Origin: Planctomycetaceae bacterium
GTDB taxonomy: Bacteria; Planctomycetota; Planctomycetia; Planctomycetales; Planctomycetaceae
Assembly (NCBI GenBank): GCA_024742875.1
Contig: JANSXP010000006.1
Location: 1 to 64,000, forward strand
DNA: 64,000 nucleotides
Direction of reading: 5' to 3'
A program made the translations under genes and the position numbers. Of the stretch, positions 27,635-38,484 are shown piece by piece; the stretch's first letter is position 1, and each line of letters begins with the position of its first letter. A model generated the notes under the pieces. It ran no database searches, was not told where the DNA came from, and was given only the letters and a program-made list of their open reading frames with translations.

Positions 27635-29179
27635 TTGAGCAAGCGGCAGCTGATCATCATCGGCCTCTTATCTGTCGCATCCGTGGGCATGGTGATGTGG
27701 CCCAATCTCCCCCTGGGCGTTCCCGGAGAGTGGACCTGGCAGCGACACAACCTGCCAGCGACCGCCGGGGAATCGACTCTGCGTTTGCTCTGGCCGTGTG
27801 TTGCCGCAGCGCTGCTGCTGGCCGTCAGTCGCTGGGCCCCGCCCGCGAACGGAGCTTCGCTGGCAGGCTCCTGCTCTCGGCACATTGCGTTGCTGATCGC
27901 TGCCTGCTGCTGGTGGCAGGCCGTGCAGACTGCGGCCCCGTTAACTCACAAAGACCTCAAGCCGCTGTGGGTTCTCTACAGCCCATCCGCTTCCGGTTAT
28001 TTTCTGGAAGCCGCCGTCGCCATGCCATCCACGACCGAATTTCTGCAGACCTACGAAGCGCGCATGCAGGAGGGAGACGTGCTGCATGTGGGCACCCATC
28101 CGCCCGGTTTGTTTCTGCTCAGTCGCGGCTGCATCCAGGCGTGCGGCAACACGACCGTCAGCGCGTTGGTCGACAAACTCGCCAGCACGGATTCGGCCGA
28201 CGCATTTTCGGAACTTGCCCGAGAGGCGCGACTGTCCCGACCGCTGTCGGAACAGGAAATGCGCGGACTGCAACTGCTGTGTCTGATCACGCAACTGTCC
28301 ATTCCGCTCACGCTCCTGCCACTGATGCTGCTGGTCGGGGCAATCGCGGGGCGGGAGGCCGCATGGCGATGCGGCTGTTTGTGGGCCACGCTGCCCTGTC
28401 TGGCAATCTTTTTTCCCAAGTCCGACCTCCTGTTTCCGCTGACGTCCCTGAGTGTTCTGGCACTCACGTTTGCTGCATTGAACGGGCAGGGCGGACGGCG
28501 CCTGCTGGCGATTCCCGCCGGCATCATGCTTTGGCTGGGGCTTCTGCTTAGCCTGGCGCACCTGCCGACAATTGCCGTACTGGTCCTGATGACGCTGACA
28601 CGCTGGTGGCAGACACGTGGCGATCGGCAGGTCATTCGCGGCGATGTGATCACCGGAGCACTCGTGCTCGGTACCGTTCTGGCGTGCAGCGTCGCGTGGT
28701 CACTGGCGACCAGCTGCAATCTGCTGCGTGTCTGGCAGTGGAATCTCTCCAACCACGCCGGGTTCTACGAGCAATACACGAGGACTTACTGGAAGTGGCT
28801 GCTTGTCAATCCCGTGGAACTGTGCCTTGCCGTGGGAGCACCCGTGGCAGCCTCCGCCGTGCTGGGTATCTGGACGGCGCTTCGGCAGGCCCCAAGGGAA
28901 CAGAAGCAGACCGATCAGCAGCCCCTCTCGCATCCTCCCGCCCAAACCCATCCGTCGCCGATGATCATCGGCCTGTGTGGCGTCATACTTCTGCTGTGGC
29001 TGTCGGGCAAAAATCAGGGAGAAGCTGCCCGTCTGTGGTGCTTCATGGCTCCGTGGATACTGGTGATTGGTGCCGGCACGTTGAAAACCCTTTGCACACA
29101 AGCCTGGCAGACGATCCTGGCGCTGCAGCTGCTCGTCAGCGTCGCTACGGTGCTGCGTGTAAACGGATTTTCATTTTAA
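27635..29179 (+). CDS. polytopic membrane protein, possibly GT-C glycosyltransferase-like
   Basis: The 514-residue product has about nine to eleven hydrophobic segments, starting with LIIIGLLSVASVGMVMW and ending with a cluster near the C-terminus. A polar loop after the second or third segment (PSASGYFLEAAVAM, VGTHPPGLFLLSRG) has the layout of the first extracytoplasmic loop in GT-C glycosyltransferases, but no DxD-type motif is certain. The start is the TTG at 27635, with a weak ribosome binding site; this is the least secure part. It has its own transcription unit after the upstream terminator and is convergent with aroH. Confidence 0.72.
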   Translation: MSKRQLIIIGLLSVASVGMVMWPNLPLGVPGEWTWQRHNLPATAGESTLRLLWPCVAAALLLAVSRWAPPANGASLAGSCSRHIALLIAACCWWQAVQTAAPLTHKDLKPLWVLYSPSASGYFLEAAVAMPSTTEFLQTYEARMQEGDVLHVGTHPPGLFLLSRGCIQACGNTTVSALVDKLASTDSADAFSELAREARLSRPLSEQEMRGLQLLCLITQLSIPLTLLPLMLLVGAIAGREAAWRCGCLWATLPCLAIFFPKSDLLFPLTSLSVLALTFAALNGQGGRRLLAIPAGIMLWLGLLLSLAHLPTIAVLVLMTLTRWWQTRGDRQVIRGDVITGALVLGTVLACSVAWSLATSCNLLRVWQWNLSNHAGFYEQYTRTYWKWLLVNPVELCLAVGAPVAASAVLGIWTALRQAPREQKQTDQQPLSHPPAQTHPSPMIIGLCGVILLLWLSGKNQGEAARLWCFMAPWILVIGAGTLKTLCTQAWQTILALQLLVSVATVLRVNGFSF

Positions 29180-29234
29180 CCGTGGGCATTGTGCCAACAA
29201 GCGGCCGGGCCTGGCCGAAGAGCGGTCCGAGAGG

Positions 29235-29606
29235 CTACTGGGCGCTTTTCATGTCCGGACGCAGCTGTGCGGCTTCACGCAGGTAGACATGCTCAATTTC
29301 CGACGGCTTCCGGTCCGAATTCACATGCAGCAGGATGCGGATGCAGCGGGACATGGCTCCGGGCACCGGAATTTCCAGAGCACACAGCAAGGGCACGGTT
29401 GTCATTCCCAGCTTACGAGCCGCCTCGGCCGGAAAACAGGCCGTCAGATCGGCCGTGGTGGTGAACACGGCCGAGATGATGTCGTCGAAGTCCGATATCT
29501 CGTTGCGTGTCAGAATGCCCTGAATCAGCTCAGCAGTGGCTTCTCGAATCTGGTCCGGGTCGTCAGCTTCGACGGAAATTGCTCCCCGAATCCCACGTAC
29601 AGCCAT
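29235..29606 (-). CDS. aroH: chorismate mutase (AroH type)
   Basis: This 123-residue protein converts chorismate to prephenate for Phe and Tyr synthesis. It lines up without gaps to the Bacillus subtilis AroH active site: R7 (MAVRGIRGA), E78 ([10 protein letters not shown]), R90 ([10 protein letters not shown]) and Y108 (IEHVYLREA) fall at the same positions. The fold is a trimeric pseudo-alpha/beta barrel, not the AroQ helical type. ATG 29606 has AGGAG nine bases upstream. It is cytoplasmic, monocistronic and divergent from ppdK. Confidence 0.95.
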   Translation of the reverse strand: MAVRGIRGAISVEADDPDQIREATAELIQGILTRNEISDFDDIISAVFTTTADLTACFPAEAARKLGMTTVPLLCALEIPVPGAMSRCIRILLHVNSDRKPSEIEHVYLREAAQLRPDMKSAQ

Positions 29607-30066
29607 TGAATTACGCTCCTGCATTGCCAGTAGGGCTGGTCCAGAGTACGCCCAGCAACCTGAAAACGATGTGCGGCAGATGACAGAAACTGGCCTGCGC
29701 GCGGTCGCGCTACATTCTGAGAGGATCGTGTGTGCTGGCAAGAGACGATTGCATCTGGGCTCAAAAATCTCGCTGGCACTAAGCAATTGTCTCGTTTCTG
29801 GCCAGTTATTGCGGTGCTTGAAGTTTCCACAGGCTGCTGTTACCGTTCTCGCTCGTTGAAAACGCCATTCGGTGCCGCATGGAGTACGCGCGGACGAAGG
29901 GCCTACCCAATGACGATTATTTCGTGTCGATTCCACGTCGTTTCGACGCCATTCTCAGCATTCTCAGTCAACTGTCACAGCTGTGAGACTGAGTCTGGAA
30001 CATCCAGAGCGTCACCCTGACGCCGCATTTCGCCACCGTCGGTGGCAGCATGAGGTCTAACTCAAC
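29607..30066. other. intergenic region aroH/ppdK
   Basis: About 460 bases. It contains a 35-codon open frame (29879-29986, listed separately) and a perfect dyad GCCACCG-T-CGGTGGC (30032-30046) just before the ppdK ribosome binding site (GAGG 30052-30055). No convincing -35/-10 pair was identified. Confidence 0.5.
29879..29986 (+). CDS. possible small protein upstream of ppdK
   Basis: A 35-codon frame from ATG 29879 to TGA 29986 begins [20 protein letters not shown] and ends in a Leu/Ser-rich stretch ([10 protein letters not shown]). It reads like ordinary protein, with no rare-residue runs, and lies 80 bases before the ppdK start. There is no convincing Shine-Dalgarno sequence, and in-frame sense codons continue upstream of the ATG to a TGA at 29819-29821. 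It could be a real small protein, a leader peptide or chance. Confidence 0.25.
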   Translation: MEYARTKGLPNDDYFVSIPRRFDAILSILSQLSQL

Positions 30067-32796
<2,730 letters not shown>

Positions 32797-32858
32797 AACG
32801 GCACGGGAACGTGGAAGCTGCCAAAAGCCTCCACCTGAATGCTGTGCAAACGATGATG

Positions 32859-32894
32859 AATGGCCGAGGCATATTGCCTCGGCCATTTTTTTTT
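32859..32894 (+). terminator. intrinsic terminator after ppdK
   Basis: Perfect 10-bp stem TGGCCGAGGC (32861-32870) with GCCTCGGCCA (32876-32885), 5-base loop, then nine T residues. Confidence 0.95.
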
Positions 32895-33029
32895 GCGAGG
32901 GTGGAAACGAAAGCAGGGCTCGCACCTGCAGGCAACTTTGCGTTGGCGGTATCGCCTGTCGACCCACCGCACCGAACTTTGGCAGCCGTTGTGTGTCTCC
33001 TGCAATTCCACCAGTTGAGGGAGAGTGAA

Positions 33030-34628
33030 ATGGCCAAAGTCAAGATATCGCGCAACGTGCTGAATGCCGCCATTGAACGCAGCGTGCTGAGTGTGGACGA
33101 GAAGGAACGTCTCACGCGGATGATTGGAGACGGCGCCAAGAAAGGGTCAGCCTCGCTTGATCTGACACAGGTACCCACGCCATTCGTCTGGTCACTGCTG
33201 GACGATTCCCGTCTGGGGGCCAATCAACGCGCCGCCATTGCGCTGCAACTGCATGGCATGCCGAATGCGGGCGCTGGCAAAGAGGCCGTTTACGATCAAC
33301 GCTGCCAGGACCCCACGGACTTTGGATCCACATTCCTGATGCTCGGCCATCGCGCGCCCAACTGCGAAGTCTTCTACAACAACCGCTGGTACCCGGTGAT
33401 CATGCATGTCGATTTCGTGAAAGGGCAGGACGATTTGACGCGCAGTGTTGTCCTGCATGCCCACCTGTCGATTTGCGAAATCACGTACAGTATACGGCAT
33501 CACATTTACAGTGAGTTGTTTCTGGATGATGCCGGGGAAGTGTGCGAACGTTCCGTTCAGGAAGTGCTGAACCGCCTGGGACTGCGGCCCCTGCAGACCT
33601 CGGCGGGCGACTTCAACCTCAAGCTGGTGCGGGCAGAACGACTGGCACGTGATCAGGGCAAAGTGGTGACAGTGTCTGCTGCCGTGCTGGAGTTCTCGGA
33701 TGACCGCTGGTGGAGCCAGCTGGAGACGCGCGCTCTGGGCACATTGGAATCACCACGTCGCGTTGTGGTGGAACCCGAACTGGAAGTCAGCGAAAACCAT
33801 CGCAGCTACTACTCCGCTTATGGCAATGACGACCGATCTGCCAGTCGTCTGCCGTTTGTACGCGTGTTTAGTCTCGATCTGAAACGCTATGTGTTTGCCG
33901 ACGTGGACGACATCGCAGAATACGAGTTTGCGAAGGATGCCATGAGTCGGCTGCATCTTCCTGATCGTCTGCTGTCGGTTCTGTCAAAGGTATTTGGCAC
34001 ACCGCTGGACCGGCTGTTTGGTGACGTGATTGCCGGCAAGCATGGCGGTGTGGTCGTCCTGGCCAGCGGCAGTCCTGGCGTGGGCAAAACACTCACGGCC
34101 GAAGTCTACGCGGAGCAGACAGAGCGACCGCTCTATGTCCTGGAGCTGGGAGAGCTGGGAACGAACGTGGAGCAGGTGGAAGAGAACCTGGGGCGCGTGT
34201 TCACGCGTGTCTCTCGCTGGAATGCCGTCCTGCAGTTTGACGAGTGCGAGATCTTTCTGACCGAGCGCGGCGACGACCTGAATCGTTCGGCGATTGTGGG
34301 CATCTTCCTGCGACTACTGGACTACTATGCGGGGATCCTGTTTCTGACGACTAATCGGCCCGACGTGCTGGATCACGCGGTACGCAGTCGAGTAATGCTG
34401 AAACTGGAATACCCGGATCTGGATCTGGCCTCACGTCGGCAGATCTGGAAAACGATGTTTGCCGCAGCTGGCCTGAGTCTAACGGGCGGCAGTTTCGAAG
34501 AACTGGCTGAGACAAAGATCAACGGCCGGCAGATTCGCAATTTGTCTCGTCTGGCAAAGGTCCTGCACCCGGATGGCGGCGTCACGCTGACGGAAATGCG
34601 GTACATCCTGACGTTCGGCTGCGCCTGA
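33030..34628 (+). CDS. AAA ATPase with long uncharacterised N-terminal region
   Basis: The 532-residue protein has an N-terminal region of about 320 residues without a family I can name (FYNNRWYPVIMHVDFVKG, ITYSIRHHIYSELFLDD), then an AAA module. Walker A is GSPGVGKTL (about residue 347), Walker B is LQFDECEIFL (about 400) with DECE in place of the usual DEAD-like sequence, then FLRLLDYYAGILFLTTNRPD (sensor 1) and a conserved arginine pair (VRSRVMLKLEYPDLD). The AAA half closely resembles fungal AAA proteins of the DUF7025 type. The start ATG 33030 is preceded by GAGGGAGAG. Cytoplasmic. It converges on the nucleotide kinase gene. Function unknown; unfoldase or remodelling activity is a family-level guess. 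Confidence 0.85.
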   Translation: MAKVKISRNVLNAAIERSVLSVDEKERLTRMIGDGAKKGSASLDLTQVPTPFVWSLLDDSRLGANQRAAIALQLHGMPNAGAGKEAVYDQRCQDPTDFGSTFLMLGHRAPNCEVFYNNRWYPVIMHVDFVKGQDDLTRSVVLHAHLSICEITYSIRHHIYSELFLDDAGEVCERSVQEVLNRLGLRPLQTSAGDFNLKLVRAERLARDQGKVVTVSAAVLEFSDDRWWSQLETRALGTLESPRRVVVEPELEVSENHRSYYSAYGNDDRSASRLPFVRVFSLDLKRYVFADVDDIAEYEFAKDAMSRLHLPDRLLSVLSKVFGTPLDRLFGDVIAGKHGGVVVLASGSPGVGKTLTAEVYAEQTERPLYVLELGELGTNVEQVEENLGRVFTRVSRWNAVLQFDECEIFLTERGDDLNRSAIVGIFLRLLDYYAGILFLTTNRPDVLDHAVRSRVMLKLEYPDLDLASRRQIWKTMFAAAGLSLTGGSFEELAETKINGRQIRNLSRLAKVLHPDGGVTLTEMRYILTFGCA

Positions 34629-34646
34629 CGGACCTCACAAAGACAG

Positions 34647-34681
34647 CGGGAGGATTCCGAAAACGTGTCGGAATCCTCCCG
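34647..34681. terminator. bidirectional terminator between convergent genes
   Basis: Perfect 14-bp inverted repeat CGGGAGGATTCCGA (34647-34660) with TCGGAATCCTCCCG (34668-34681), 7-base loop. T-rich but interrupted tails lie on both sides, so it probably serves both the AAA ATPase and the kinase genes. Confidence 0.8.
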
Positions 34682-34688
34682 TGCTGTT

Positions 34689-35741
34689 TCAGTTTTTGGG
34701 AGGAAACGGTCGCAGGCCGAGCAGCATCTCGGCGCGTTCAGTCAGCGGGCGTGCGGCCGCTTCGACGTCTGTGAAATCGGACAGGCACTCAATCACCGAC
34801 TGATAAACGGTCTGCCGGTCAAAGCTGGTATCGATTTCCACGCACAGTCCGGCCGCTCGAAAGTAGTCGACGGTCGGAAGTGTCTGTTCTTTGAATCGGC
34901 GGAATCGTTCTTCGAGTGCTTCCACATTGTCATCGGAACGCCCCGTGTATTTGGCGCGTCCGAGCACACGCTGCTTCAGCACGTCCAGCGGACACTCCAT
35001 GTAGAGCATTTTCGGAAGCTTCACATCGGCACCGACCACCCGCTGCCATTCTTCCAGGTTGCCCATCGAACGCGGAAACCCATCCAGCAGAAAGTTGCGT
35101 TTGCCCGTGCTGCGAGTGATGGTTTCCATCGTGCTGCGCAGCAGGCGCACCACGATGTCGTCGGAGATGAAGTTTCCTCCGGCCAGCAGCTCTCTGATGG
35201 ACGCCGCGAGGGGCCCTTCCTTTTCCTGCTCCGCCCGAAGCAGCTCTCCGGTGGACAGGTGCACCCAGTCCAGCTGTGATTCAGCCAGTTCACACATCGT
35301 GCCCTTGCCGGCCCCCGGCCCCCCCAGCACGAAGACAATGTTCGGTTCCGGGCAGGCTTCCCGCGGATCGCAGTGATGAATGGTCAGCTGTGGGGCGGGT
35401 GCGACCCCCTTGTGGTACACCTCCCAGGGTTGATCGGTGGGAGGCAGATCATCTTCGCACGTGATGTGATAAGCCAGATGACCGTCCTGTCTCGCGATCC
35501 GCCACGACTGATAACTGTTGGAATACGACAAAGTCGGACTGCGTTCACAGTTGCCGTCCGCCCGGTCCCAGGCAAATTTGCCGTTCCAGTAGCCAACAGA
35601 TGAGACGGTTCCGGACTCGGATTTGGCCGCAGGGGCCGTCGACGGCACAAACAACCCGTCGACCTCCGGGATGCCGGCGCCGGAGACTTCGATAAACAGT
35701 GTGTTTGGCTTTGGATTTGTGGATTCCACCTGCTCTCCCAT
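34689..35741 (-). CDS. UMP/CMP-kinase-like nucleotide kinase with extra N-terminal domain
   Basis: Residues about 135-330 form a short-type adenylate/UMP-CMP kinase: P-loop GGPGAGKGT (140-148), HLSTGELLRAEQE, NFLLDGFPRSMGNLEEW (NMP-binding region) and GRAKYTGRSDDN (short lid). The lid sequence GRSDDN is closer to eukaryotic UMP-CMP kinase than to bacterial Adk. Residues 1-130 form a separate beta-rich module (IEVSGAGIPEVDGLFV, YWNGKFAW, SWRIARQDG, LPPTDQPWEVYHKGVAPAP) resembling a domain I recall from protist and algal proteins. Phosphate transfer to a nucleoside monophosphate is expected. ATG 35741 has GAGG upstream. Cytoplasmic. The chromosomal adk gene is presumably elsewhere. Confidence 0.85.
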   Translation of the reverse strand: MGEQVESTNPKPNTLFIEVSGAGIPEVDGLFVPSTAPAAKSESGTVSSVGYWNGKFAWDRADGNCERSPTLSYSNSYQSWRIARQDGHLAYHITCEDDLPPTDQPWEVYHKGVAPAPQLTIHHCDPREACPEPNIVFVLGGPGAGKGTMCELAESQLDWVHLSTGELLRAEQEKEGPLAASIRELLAGGNFISDDIVVRLLRSTMETITRSTGKRNFLLDGFPRSMGNLEEWQRVVGADVKLPKMLYMECPLDVLKQRVLGRAKYTGRSDDNVEALEERFRRFKEQTLPTVDYFRAAGLCVEIDTSFDRQTVYQSVIECLSDFTDVEAAARPLTERAEMLLGLRPFPPKN

Positions 35742-35960
35742 GGCGTTGCCTCTGGATCTCGCCCGTTTCGTACGGCTTACGACCGGGAAGTTAGATCACT
35801 GATCAGGGCGACGCAATCCGATCGCTGTTGGGAATCTGCAGTTCCCCCTGCCGACTGGCGGACGAACGTAAGAAACGCGGAAATTCGACCGAACCTTCAG
35901 ACTGGACGGGGGGTCGCTGCCAGTGCCCGATGATTTTCCGGGCTTAGCCGAGGAATCCTG

Positions 35961-36050
35961 ATGTCTGTCACACGATTTTTGCCCAACCTTTGCCACAGCC
36001 GATTTGCAGGTGATCGACCATCGCTGCAGGCGCTGCTGTTGCGTATGTGA
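35961..36050 (+). CDS. putative 29-residue leader peptide or small protein
   Basis: The frame ATG 35961 to TGA 36050 encodes 29 residues beginning MSVTRFLPNLCHSRF and ending LQALLLRM. A clear Shine-Dalgarno GAGGA (35950-35954) lies six bases before the ATG. The stop is followed 17 bases later by an intrinsic terminator, and the last codons form one arm of a 12-bp inverted repeat. This layout suits a translated leader peptide controlling the EF-G paralogue 220 bases downstream, or a free-standing small gene. Coding is not proven. Confidence 0.45.
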   Translation: MSVTRFLPNLCHSRFAGDRPSLQALLLRM

Positions 36051-36116
36051 CACCCTCAAGGCACTCGGCCCGGTGTTGATGTACGCCGGGCTTTTTTTGT
36101 GCGCCAACAGCAGCGC
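36030..36116 (+). repeat. 12-bp inverted repeat enclosing the orphan terminator
   Basis: GCGCTGCTGTTG (36030-36041) is an exact reverse complement of CAACAGCAGCGC (36105-36116). The terminator hairpin lies between the arms, giving a nested structure in read-through RNA. The left arm is made of the last codons of the 29-codon ORF. Confidence 0.85.
36068..36098 (+). terminator. orphan intrinsic terminator in the EF-G paralogue leader
   Basis: GCCCGGTG (36068-36075) pairs with CGCCGGGC (36084-36091) over 8 bp (one G-U), followed by seven T residues (36092-36098). The only upstream plus-strand frame it can serve is the 29-codon ORF; otherwise it is an attenuator for the gene at 36271 or the end of an unannotated RNA. 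Confidence 0.85.
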
Positions 36117-36270
36117 TCTGAACTGCCAGTGCGACACCACTGGGTGTCGTCCCTTCTTCTTTTCCCGCGCAGAAGCGCGGTATGGCACAGGCTGCACGCT
36201 GCGTTTTGGACTCCTTCGCACATCCTGTCGATGACGCTGTGGTTTCGCTGCGCGCAGGCCATTTTTCGGA

Positions 36271-38334
36271 ATGACTCTCATGACGACCAAACGACGCAAT
36301 ATTGGCATCTCGGCCCACGTCGACGCGGGCAAAACCACTTTGACGGAACGCATCCTCTATTACACCGGCCGCATCCATCAGATGGGTGAGGTCCACAGCG
36401 CATCGGGAGCCACCATGGATCACGATTCACTGGAGGCCGCGCATGGAATTACCATTTCTTCGGCCGTGACTCAGGTCACGTGGAAGGACCACACCCTGAA
36501 CATCATTGACACTCCTGGCCACGTGGACTTCACTGTCGAGGTGGAACGCAGCCTGCGTGTGCTCGATGGCGCTGTACTGGTGCTGTGTGCTGTTGGTGGC
36601 GTTCAGAGTCAGTCGCTGACCGTCGACCGACAAATGAAACGCTATCAGGTGCCTCGCGTTGCCTTCATCAACAAGATGGATCGCAGCGGCGCGGACCCGG
36701 ATCGTGTGGTGCAGGAACTGGCTGACAAGCTGCAGACGACGCCTGTTGTCCTGCAGTACCCGGTGGGAACCGGGGGTGACTTCAATGGGGTCATTGACCT
36801 TCTGACCATGCAGTGGGTGCAGTTTCAGGGAGAACATGGGGAACGCGTGATGCGATCCGCCATACCTGACGAGCTGTCTGCGGCGGCTGAAACCGCCCGG
36901 CAGCGGATGCTGGACACCCTGAGTCTGTTTGACGACGAGATTATGCGACAACTGCTTCAGGACGAAACTCCGTCTGCGGAGCAGTTGCAGCAGGTAATTC
37001 GCAATGCCACATTAGGGCTGCAGGTCACGCCCGTTGTGATGGGCTCTGCCTATCACAATCAGGGGGTTCAGGAACTGCTCGATGCGGTGACATTCTGTCT
37101 GCCGTCTCCTGAAGAAAGAGAGGTTTATGCCAATGACAATACGGCATCGGAATCGGCTCAGCTGCAGCGGAAACTGACAAGTCATGCGGACGATCCTGTC
37201 GTCGCCATGGCCTTCAAGACCGTTGTGGAATCGTTTGGGCAGCTGACGTATCTGCGCGTTTATCAGGGGACCATTCGCAAGGGCGATTCTCTGACGAACG
37301 CCAGAACGGGGCGGTCTGTTCGATTTCGACGCCTGGTCCGTCTCCATGCGGGTCAGCGTGAGGAGATCGCCTGTGCGGTCGCCGGGGACATTGTGGGAGT
37401 CATGGGTGTCGACTGTGCATCGGGAGACACGTTTCACAGCCCGCAGATTTCCTGTTCGCTGGAAAACATCTTCGTGCCGGATCCAGTCGTGGAGCTGTCA
37501 ATCACTCCGATTGACCCGCAAAGCGCATCCACACTGGCAAAGGCACTGGACCGGTTTCGGCGACAGGACCCCACGTTTCGCGTCACAGCAGATTCACTCA
37601 CGGGCGAGACACTGATTTCCGGAATGGGACAACTCCATCTGGACTTGTATGTGGAACGCCTGCGAGACGAATTTGACTGTTTGTGTGAGACCGGGGCTCC
37701 CCGGGTGGCTTGGCGACAGCGGCCGACTGTGTCGGTGGAATTCAACCATCGGTTGAGCAAACAGTCGGGCGGTCCTGGTCAGTTTGGTCACATCATTGGG
37801 CATATGGAACCATTGTCTGAGGATACGGACCAGCGATTTGAGTTTGTTGACGAAGTTAAGGGCGGACGGATTCCCCGGGAGTACATCCCGGCCATCCGCA
37901 AAGGCTTCGAAGACGCACTCCATTCAGGACCAGCGGGTGACTTTGAGGTTGTGGGAGTGAAGGTTGTCCTGACAGACGGCACCTTCCACGAGCAGGACTC
38001 GTCCGACAAAGCCTTTCGTGACTGTGCGCGAGACGCGATGCGGACGCAGATCCTGCCTCATGCCGGCGTTGTTGTGCTGGAGCCGTTCATGCGACTGCAA
38101 CTGGAACTCCCCGAGGAGTTTCAGGGGCGGGTCACGGGACACCTGATCAGCAGTCTCGGTATGGTGACGTCTTCGACGACAGTGGGCGGTGTTTGTTCAC
38201 TCGTCGCCGAAGCCCCACTGTCACAGCTGTTCGACTATGCCACGCAGCTGCGTTCACTCACGCAGGGGCAGGGCAGTTTCCGCATGGAACTGCTTGGATA
38301 TCGTCGCACCAGTCAGGCTCACGTCATTGCGTGA
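36271..38334 (+). CDS. fusA: elongation factor G paralogue
   Basis: EF-G drives GTP-dependent translocation on the ribosome. The 687-residue product has the five G motifs: AHVDAGKTTLTERI, switch I/II with DTPGHVDFTVEVERS, NKMDRSG and GSAYHNQGVQ, then domains II-V (MAFKTVVESFGQLTYLRVYQ, GMGQLHLDLYVERL, PFMRLQLELPEEFQGRVTG). Instead of the usual arginine in the R-GITI segment it has HGITISSA, and the switch region carries MDHDSLEAAHG. Genes usually flanking the main fusA (rpsL, rpsG, tuf) are absent, so this is a secondary EF-G. ATG 36271 or 36280 can start it. It lies behind a structured leader with an attenuator-like terminator. Confidence 0.9.
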   Translation: MTLMTTKRRNIGISAHVDAGKTTLTERILYYTGRIHQMGEVHSASGATMDHDSLEAAHGITISSAVTQVTWKDHTLNIIDTPGHVDFTVEVERSLRVLDGAVLVLCAVGGVQSQSLTVDRQMKRYQVPRVAFINKMDRSGADPDRVVQELADKLQTTPVVLQYPVGTGGDFNGVIDLLTMQWVQFQGEHGERVMRSAIPDELSAAAETARQRMLDTLSLFDDEIMRQLLQDETPSAEQLQQVIRNATLGLQVTPVVMGSAYHNQGVQELLDAVTFCLPSPEEREVYANDNTASESAQLQRKLTSHADDPVVAMAFKTVVESFGQLTYLRVYQGTIRKGDSLTNARTGRSVRFRRLVRLHAGQREEIACAVAGDIVGVMGVDCASGDTFHSPQISCSLENIFVPDPVVELSITPIDPQSASTLAKALDRFRRQDPTFRVTADSLTGETLISGMGQLHLDLYVERLRDEFDCLCETGAPRVAWRQRPTVSVEFNHRLSKQSGGPGQFGHIIGHMEPLSEDTDQRFEFVDEVKGGRIPREYIPAIRKGFEDALHSGPAGDFEVVGVKVVLTDGTFHEQDSSDKAFRDCARDAMRTQILPHAGVVVLEPFMRLQLELPEEFQGRVTGHLISSLGMVTSSTTVGGVCSLVAEAPLSQLFDYATQLRSLTQGQGSFRMELLGYRRTSQAHVIA

Positions 38335-38341
38335 CATCTGC

Positions 38342-38380
38342 ACAGCCCGGTCTGAATTCAGGCCGGGCTGTCTTTGTTTT
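38342..38380 (+). terminator. intrinsic terminator after the EF-G paralogue
   Basis: ACAGCCCGG (38342-38350) pairs with CCGGGCTGT (38363-38371); the tail CTTTGTTTT is T-rich but interrupted. Confidence 0.8.
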
Positions 38381-38484
38381 CCGCATGATCACATCCTCTT
38401 CAGCGACAGGGGCTCAGCAGAGGTTGAGATTTGCAAACGCACGTGTCACGATGGGCCTCAGCACACAGTCCCCGAAGGATAGAA

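Larger units (their letters stand above)
35742..36270. other. intergenic region with the structured leader of the EF-G paralogue
   Basis: About 530 bases. The left part (35742-35900) should hold the kinase promoter; nothing definite was seen there. The right part, read on the plus strand, holds in order: a hairpin GCCCG (35925-35929)/CGGGC (35939-35943), a short ORF (35961-36050), an intrinsic terminator (36068-36098), a 12-bp inverted repeat enclosing it, and two further hairpins, CGACACC (36132-36138)/GGTGTCG (36143-36149) and CCGCGC (36165-36170)/GCGCGG (36175-36180). Confidence 0.7.

Noticed and set aside
29822-29878. Extension of the small ppdK-leader ORF upstream of its ATG
   Set aside because: No start codon or ribosome binding site in the extension before the in-frame stop at 29819-29821.
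36069-36144. Downstream CACTGGG (36138-36144) as antiterminator partner of the EF-G leader terminator
   Set aside because: It is transcribed only after the T-tract, so it cannot prevent termination there.
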